11,631 nt of DNA from Brachionus plicatilis (taxonomy: Eukaryota; Rotifera; Eurotatoria; Ploima; Brachionidae): the NCBI GenBank assembly GCA_010279815.1, contig QEOQ01000316.1, forward strand, positions 123,306-134,936, given 5' to 3'. Shown here one piece after another: positions 8,004-11,631 of the stretch (within the stretch, counting starts at the first letter, position 1; each line of letters starts with the position of its first letter). The position numbers were made by a program, and so were the translations under genes. The notes beneath the pieces are model-generated. The model made no database searches. It saw only the letters and a program-made list of their open reading frames with translations, and had not been told where the DNA came from.

Positions 8004-9128
8004 CCGTAATGCCTTGCCCCCTAATGTGGCATTTATTTTGAGAATTCTGGATTTTAATGCATGCATTTAACCCACTTTTTTTTCCAGATACGCTGCGACT
8101 AAAAATGCTGCAGTTAATGTCAAAATTTTGGTAAAAATTCCGCATTAAATATGTAAAAAATAATAAAAATATATTTTTCTATTTTTTCTAAATTTGAAAC
8201 ACAAAAAATGTTCTTCGGACATAATGCATGCATTTGAAGTTAAAATTTTGAGTTTTAATGCTAGTTTATTAAATTCATTTTTAACGCTTTTAAGTGTCCA
8301 ATTTTTTTTTATAATTTTTATAACTATTATCATAATTCTTACAATTATATTCATTACTGCAGCATTCAAAATAAAAAAAAAGATCATGCTAAAAATATAA
8401 TTCATATAATTTTTTTTAAAAACAAATAATTTTTATGCGTAAAATTTTAGGCATCTTGAAGTTTAGGATCAAAAAAATCAGATCAAAAAGTAATTTTTTT
8501 ATAATTTTTGAATGGTACTTGATTAAATCTCTCTTCAAAATGCTAAATAATGCAAAAAACACGCTGAATATTAGAATAGGTTCTGCAAAAACTCTGCAAT
8601 TAAATTGCGCAGTTGAATTAAATACTTTTTAATGACATGCATTTTCCTGGAAAATTGCAGAGTTTTTGCAGAGTCTTTTCTAATATTCAGCATGTTTTTT
8701 GCATTATTTAGCATTTTGTAGAGAGATTTAATCAAATACCATTCAAATATTATAAAAAAATTACTTTTTGATCTGATTTTTTTGATCCTAAACTTCAAGA
8801 TGCCAAATTTTAAGCCATTTTTATATTAAAATACCATTTTTTTTATCAATTTAAATAAAATTTCGTGACGCATTAAAACTCAAAATTTTAACTTCAAATG
8901 CATGCATTATGTCCGAAGAACATTTTTTGTGTTTCAAATTTAGAAAAAATAGAAAAATATATTTTTATTATTTTTTACATATTTAATGCGGCATTTTTAC
9001 CAAAATTTTGACATTAACTGCAGCATTTTTAGTCGCAGCGTATCTGGAAAAAAAAGTGGGTTAAATGCAGCATTAAAATCCAGAATTCTGATTTAAAGTG
9101 CAATGCATTAGGGGGCAAGGCATTACGG
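8004..9128. mobile_element. 1125-bp foldback-type element with TA flanks
   Basis: The outer arms 8004-8261 and 8870-9128 are near-identical inverted copies beginning CCGTAATGCCTTGCCCCCTA. The inner arms 8441-8601 and 8650-8812 are again inverted copies (GGCATCTTGAAGTTTAGG...). Unequal unpaired stretches, 179 nt on the left (8262-8440) and 57 nt on the right (8813-8869), separate the two levels. TA lies on both sides (8002-8003, 9129-9130), as for Tc1/mariner-type insertion. Open frames inside it on both strands are mirror images of the arms and show no transposase motif, so I do not call genes. Repeated TGCATGCATT, GCTGCAGTTAATG and AACTCTGCAA motifs are notable. Confidence 0.88.
8582..8674. 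repeat. Palindromic TCTGCAAAAACTCTGCAA core, copy 1 (inside the 1125-bp element)
   Basis: TCTGCAAAAACTCTGCAATT on the left is mirrored by AATTGCAGAGTTTTTGCAGA at 8653-8672. The loop, read on the minus strand, aligns with the loop of the copy at 11301-11392 (shared CATTAAAAA.TATTT). The two copies therefore share a whole module of about 92 bases and not only the palindromic motif. Confidence 0.75.
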
Positions 9129-9130
9129 TA

Positions 9131-9802
9131 ATTTTTTAAGATTTTTCAATTTAAAAAAAGATAACCTGAAAAACTATCGAAAGACTTGATTTTATTAAAA
9201 GAAATATTCTGAATTTTTATTTATAAATCCAGTTTTTTTTTGGGCTTTTTTTTCTTAAACTTTTATTGAACAATGTTAAATAGAAAAAAAATCATAACAT
9301 TTATTTTTTTTTCAATCTTTTCAATAAAAAATTTTTAAGAAACGAATGATCGTTTTATGTCACTTTAGGGGTTTAACAAATTTTTACGTAAAAATAGGTA
9401 AATTTACGTAATTTAGCAATTTTTACTCTGTAGTAATTGAAATCAAAATGGTATTTTGATTCATCAAATTATGGAGATTTTGGAGATTTTTCTTTATTAG
9501 AACAAGCTAGCAATTAATTTTTTTTTCCTAATAAATTTTGTGTCAAATTTTTATAATGATTTTTCTTTAATTCGAAAACCTTTTTTAGGGAAAACAATTA
9601 CATACAATTCAATATTCAATTTTTTTATATGAACCATAAGTTTTGAGGTTTTTTATTTCATAACTAGCATGGGAAAATTTTTTAATTTCATTCTTAATTA
9701 GTTTTCTAGATTTTTCATTTACTTAAATTCAAAAAAGGAAAATTTTAAAGGGTAGAAAATAAAATTCAAATACGGAGCAACCCGTTTGAGCACCGAGAAT
9801 TC
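9131..9802. other. No gene seen; short TTTACGTAA repeats
   Basis: AT-rich, stop-dense. TTTTTACGTAAAAATAGG and TTTACGTAATTT occur within about 40 bases near 9384-9413, a small repeat with no clear role. Confidence 0.55.
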
Positions 9803-9808
9803 TTTATT
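9803..9808 (-). terminator. Candidate poly(A) signal of the orphan gene
   Basis: AATAAA on the minus strand about 64 bases after the TGA at 9872-9874, followed by GAATTCTCGG. Suggestive only, given the base composition. Confidence 0.35.
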
Positions 9809-9871
9809 ATCATCTTTGTCAGTGAAAAATAGAAAAAAAATTTAAATGATCATAATTAGCTTATCTTTAGG

Positions 9872-10645
9872 TCATTTTGAAACCAAATTGTAAAGAATTG
9901 AATAATTTTGAGTTGTTTCCTTAATATAACAATCTTCTTCTGTGTAGTCTTGTGTAGTCGATCCATTATAGCTGGTTGTAATGGTCAAAACTAATTTTTT
10001 CACTTGACCATTCGGTAGTTCAACATTTTCCTCGTGTGCCACAAATTGACCTATGGGTAATTGGTCATTAGGACCAATTTTATTAAGACGCATGGCTTCC
10101 ATTATTTGATTTGGTAAATTTAGCTTTCGATTACCATTCAAAGCCAAATCTCTCAGTTTTGTTGTTTGAAATAAATTGTCCAAAACTTTTTGAGATTCTT
10201 CTTGTAATCTGTTAAAAAAATTTTCAAAAAATTCATTATGCTTTTTGGACGCAGCACTCAATTCTTTGACTCTCATTTGGGCATCTTCACTTTGAATGTT
10301 TTTCAATTCATTTAAGTATGGATTCGGAATATAAACCAAAAATGATGTCTTAGTGTCATGTGAGAGGGCTTCACCGATCAAAAATCTAAATGGCCGATAA
10401 ACTGTGATCGGCTTTTGATCGTCCATATGAAGTATTTCAATTGATTCGTTTTTAGGCTTACCAATGGCATATATGCCCCTTTTGAAATTTTTGACCAATT
10501 TTTTATGTTCATCTTCATTTAAAGGATCTATTTCGTTGAGATACTGAAATGGTCCGTAGTTTTTTGTGGAAAAAGCATGAACCATTTCGATGTTTTTCTT
10601 GTCCAAAGATTTTCTAAGAGAAATAATGTGCTGAGAATAAGGCAT
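9872..10645 (-). CDS. Orphan single-exon gene, 257 residues, function unknown
   Basis: A continuous frame from ATG to TGA, much longer and less AT-rich than anything expected by chance here, is surrounded by stop-dense DNA. I do not recognise the family. The product has no signal peptide and no membrane segment, has one Cys (residue 239), and is rich in Lys, Asn and Glu. Residues about 110-165 look helical and charged and could form a coiled coil. Residues 205-235 (HEENVELPNGQVKKLVLTI) look like beta hairpins. An acceptor-like stretch (TTTTGCCATTTTAG) ends two bases before the ATG, so a 5' UTR splice, trans-splicing or an upstream exon is possible; the frame stays open only eight codons upstream of the ATG. 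It lies about 4.4 kb upstream of the chitin genes on the same strand, with transposons between, and I see no functional link. Confidence 0.7.
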   Translation of the reverse strand: MPYSQHIISLRKSLDKKNIEMVHAFSTKNYGPFQYLNEIDPLNEDEHKKLVKNFKRGIYAIGKPKNESIEILHMDDQKPITVYRPFRFLIGEALSHDTKTSFLVYIPNPYLNELKNIQSEDAQMRVKELSAASKKHNEFFENFFNRLQEESQKVLDNLFQTTKLRDLALNGNRKLNLPNQIMEAMRLNKIGPNDQLPIGQFVAHEENVELPNGQVKKLVLTITTSYNGSTTQDYTEEDCYIKETTQNYSILYNLVSK

Positions 10646-11241
10646 TTCTAAAATGGCAAAATCTGATATTTAAATTTGGAGTAGTTGAATTTTTGCAAAA
10701 GGTACCTTTGATTAAATATCAAGTAATTAGAGAAATTATATTGAAAAAAATAGAGTAATTTTTTTCTAATTGAAAAACATTTTTAACATTTAATAGAAAA
10801 TTGAAAATAAAAATTGCTCATGCATAAATTTCTTGAGATGTTTTTTCCTCTAAATTGAGCTGAAAAATTAAACCTCATCTTAATTTTTAAAGTCTTTTAG
10901 AATTCATAAATTCCATCTGAGGCTTGTGTGTACCGGACAATTTTATTTTGGCGCTGAGAGAAATTTATTTTTAAATTGACCAAAATTTTTGTAGTAGTGT
11001 AAATTTTATCAACTCATGTTTGGGCAAAATTTACCTTAAAAAATTCAAAAAGGGTTTAGAGAAAAGTGCAAGAAGTATTCAATTTTTAAAGAGATTGGGA
11101 GCTTAATTTTCAAAATGCAGTTGGATTGCATACATTTAAATTTAATTTAATTTCTGCTTAATTCGCAGAATTTATAGCTGATCTCTAATATTATAAATCT
11201 CAACATAAGTTTTCCCATAAACACTTTCAAATCTTGCCTTT
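10646..11241. other. No gene seen upstream of the orphan gene
   Basis: This is the presumed 5' flank of the gene at 9872-10645. It is AT-rich, with no recognisable exon or core promoter motif that stands out from the background. Confidence 0.5.
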
Positions 11242-11249
11242 GCTTATAA

Positions 11250-11522
11250 GGCAATGTGAAATTTTAGTACAAAAATTAAAGTACAAATTCCAATTCCAGG
11301 CTCTGCAAAAACTCTGCAATTTTCTGTAAAATTCAAACCATTAAAAAATATTTGATTAAAAAATGCAATAAATTGCAGAGTTTTTGCAGAGCCTGGGATT
11401 CGGTTGCACAAAATTTGTACAATATTGTACTTTTTATAGGGCCATTTTTGCACAATTAGAAAATAAATTATAGCGTTTTTACTTTTTGTACTGTAATTTT
11501 TGTACTAAAATTTCATATTGCC
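11250..11522. mobile_element. 273-bp MITE with 8-bp target duplication (GCTTATAA)
   Basis: The ends GGCAATGTGAAATTTTAGTA and, inverted, GGCAATATGAAATTTTAGTA are flanked by GCTTATAA at 11242-11249 and 11523-11530. The ends belong with those at 7034 and 3159 (shared TGTGAAATT.AG). The centre is a palindromic core (11301-11392). The right side carries about 95 extra bases missing on the left, including the perfect palindrome GTACAATATTGTAC at 11417-11430. No coding capacity. Confidence 0.82.
11301..11392. repeat. Palindromic TCTGCAAAAACTCTGCAA core, copy 2 (inside the 273-bp element)
   Basis: CTCTGCAAAAACTCTGCAATT is mirrored by AATTGCAGAGTTTTTGCAGAG, with a loop of about 50 bases alignable to that of copy 1. 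Here the core sits in an element with 8-bp duplications, whereas copy 1 sits in one with TA flanks. Confidence 0.75.
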
Positions 11523-11631
11523 GCTTATAAACATTCTAAAGTATTATATTTTCAAGCCACCAATTAAAGTAATTAATAAAATATAAATAATAACTAGGGA
11601 ATAGTAAATAAGAAGTGTCATGTTAGCTACG

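Noticed and set aside
8145..8798. Open frames of 65-86 codons on both strands
   Set aside because: All lie in the arms of the 1125-bp inverted repeat, mirror one another, are Ile/Lys/Phe-rich, and show no transposase DDE motif.
11244..11453. 69-codon minus-strand frame
   Set aside because: It starts within the target duplication region and spans the palindromic MITE at 11250-11522; its content is explained by the repeat.
1..11631. CRISPR array, bacterial operons, rRNA or tRNA genes
   Set aside because: No regularly spaced repeats, no tRNA cloverleaf with both A and B boxes, no rRNA-like tract; the genes have spliceosomal introns.

Overview
The window looks like AT-rich DNA from a small-genome invertebrate. 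Roughly three quarters or more of it is A+T by eye. The genes carry spliceosomal GT-AG introns of about 46-59 nt, and the encoded domains are animal chitin-processing families: AA15 LPMO, GH18 and CBM14 (peritrophin-A). A monogonont rotifer of the Brachionus type fits best, by composition and intron size. This is inference; a mite, a copepod or another compact invertebrate cannot be excluded.

All convincing genes are on the minus strand. Read from high to low coordinates: (1) an orphan single-exon gene of 257 codons at 9872-10645; (2) a stretch rich in short non-autonomous DNA transposons at about 7026-9130, with another at 11242-11530; (3) a chitin-degradation locus at 1575-5434. The rest (1-1574, 5435-7025, 7546-8001, 9131-9802, 10646-11241) is AT-rich DNA in which I find no gene.

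The chitin locus is the main result. A GH18 chitinase-like gene ending in a CBM14 has its 5' half at 4938-5434 and its 3' half at 1575-3703. The break falls inside the exon that carries the GH18 active-site strand. Between the halves is a complete-looking AA15 lytic polysaccharide monooxygenase gene with signal peptide, copper-brace histidines and its own CBM14. The inserted block is about 1.25 kb and is flanked by the 5-base direct repeat AAGCA in the same codon phase, so removing it would rejoin the GH18 frame exactly. As it stands, the 5' GH18 half runs into a stop, while the LPMO-CBM14 frame continues into the 3' GH18 half and its CBM14. Nine exons give one unbroken frame of 625 residues: signal peptide - AA15 - CBM14 - C-terminal half of GH18 - CBM14. 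The sequence alone cannot say whether this is a working chimeric enzyme or a wrecked chitinase with a live LPMO inside it.

The transposons also form a pattern. Two elements have 8-bp target duplications and related ends (GG...TGTGAAATT.AGTACAAAA). An identical type of end sits inside an unusually long intron of the chimeric gene. A 1125-bp foldback element and a 160-bp hairpin element both lie between TA dinucleotides. A ~92-bp palindromic core is shared between the 1125-bp TA element and a 273-bp 8-bp-TSD element, although their ends differ.
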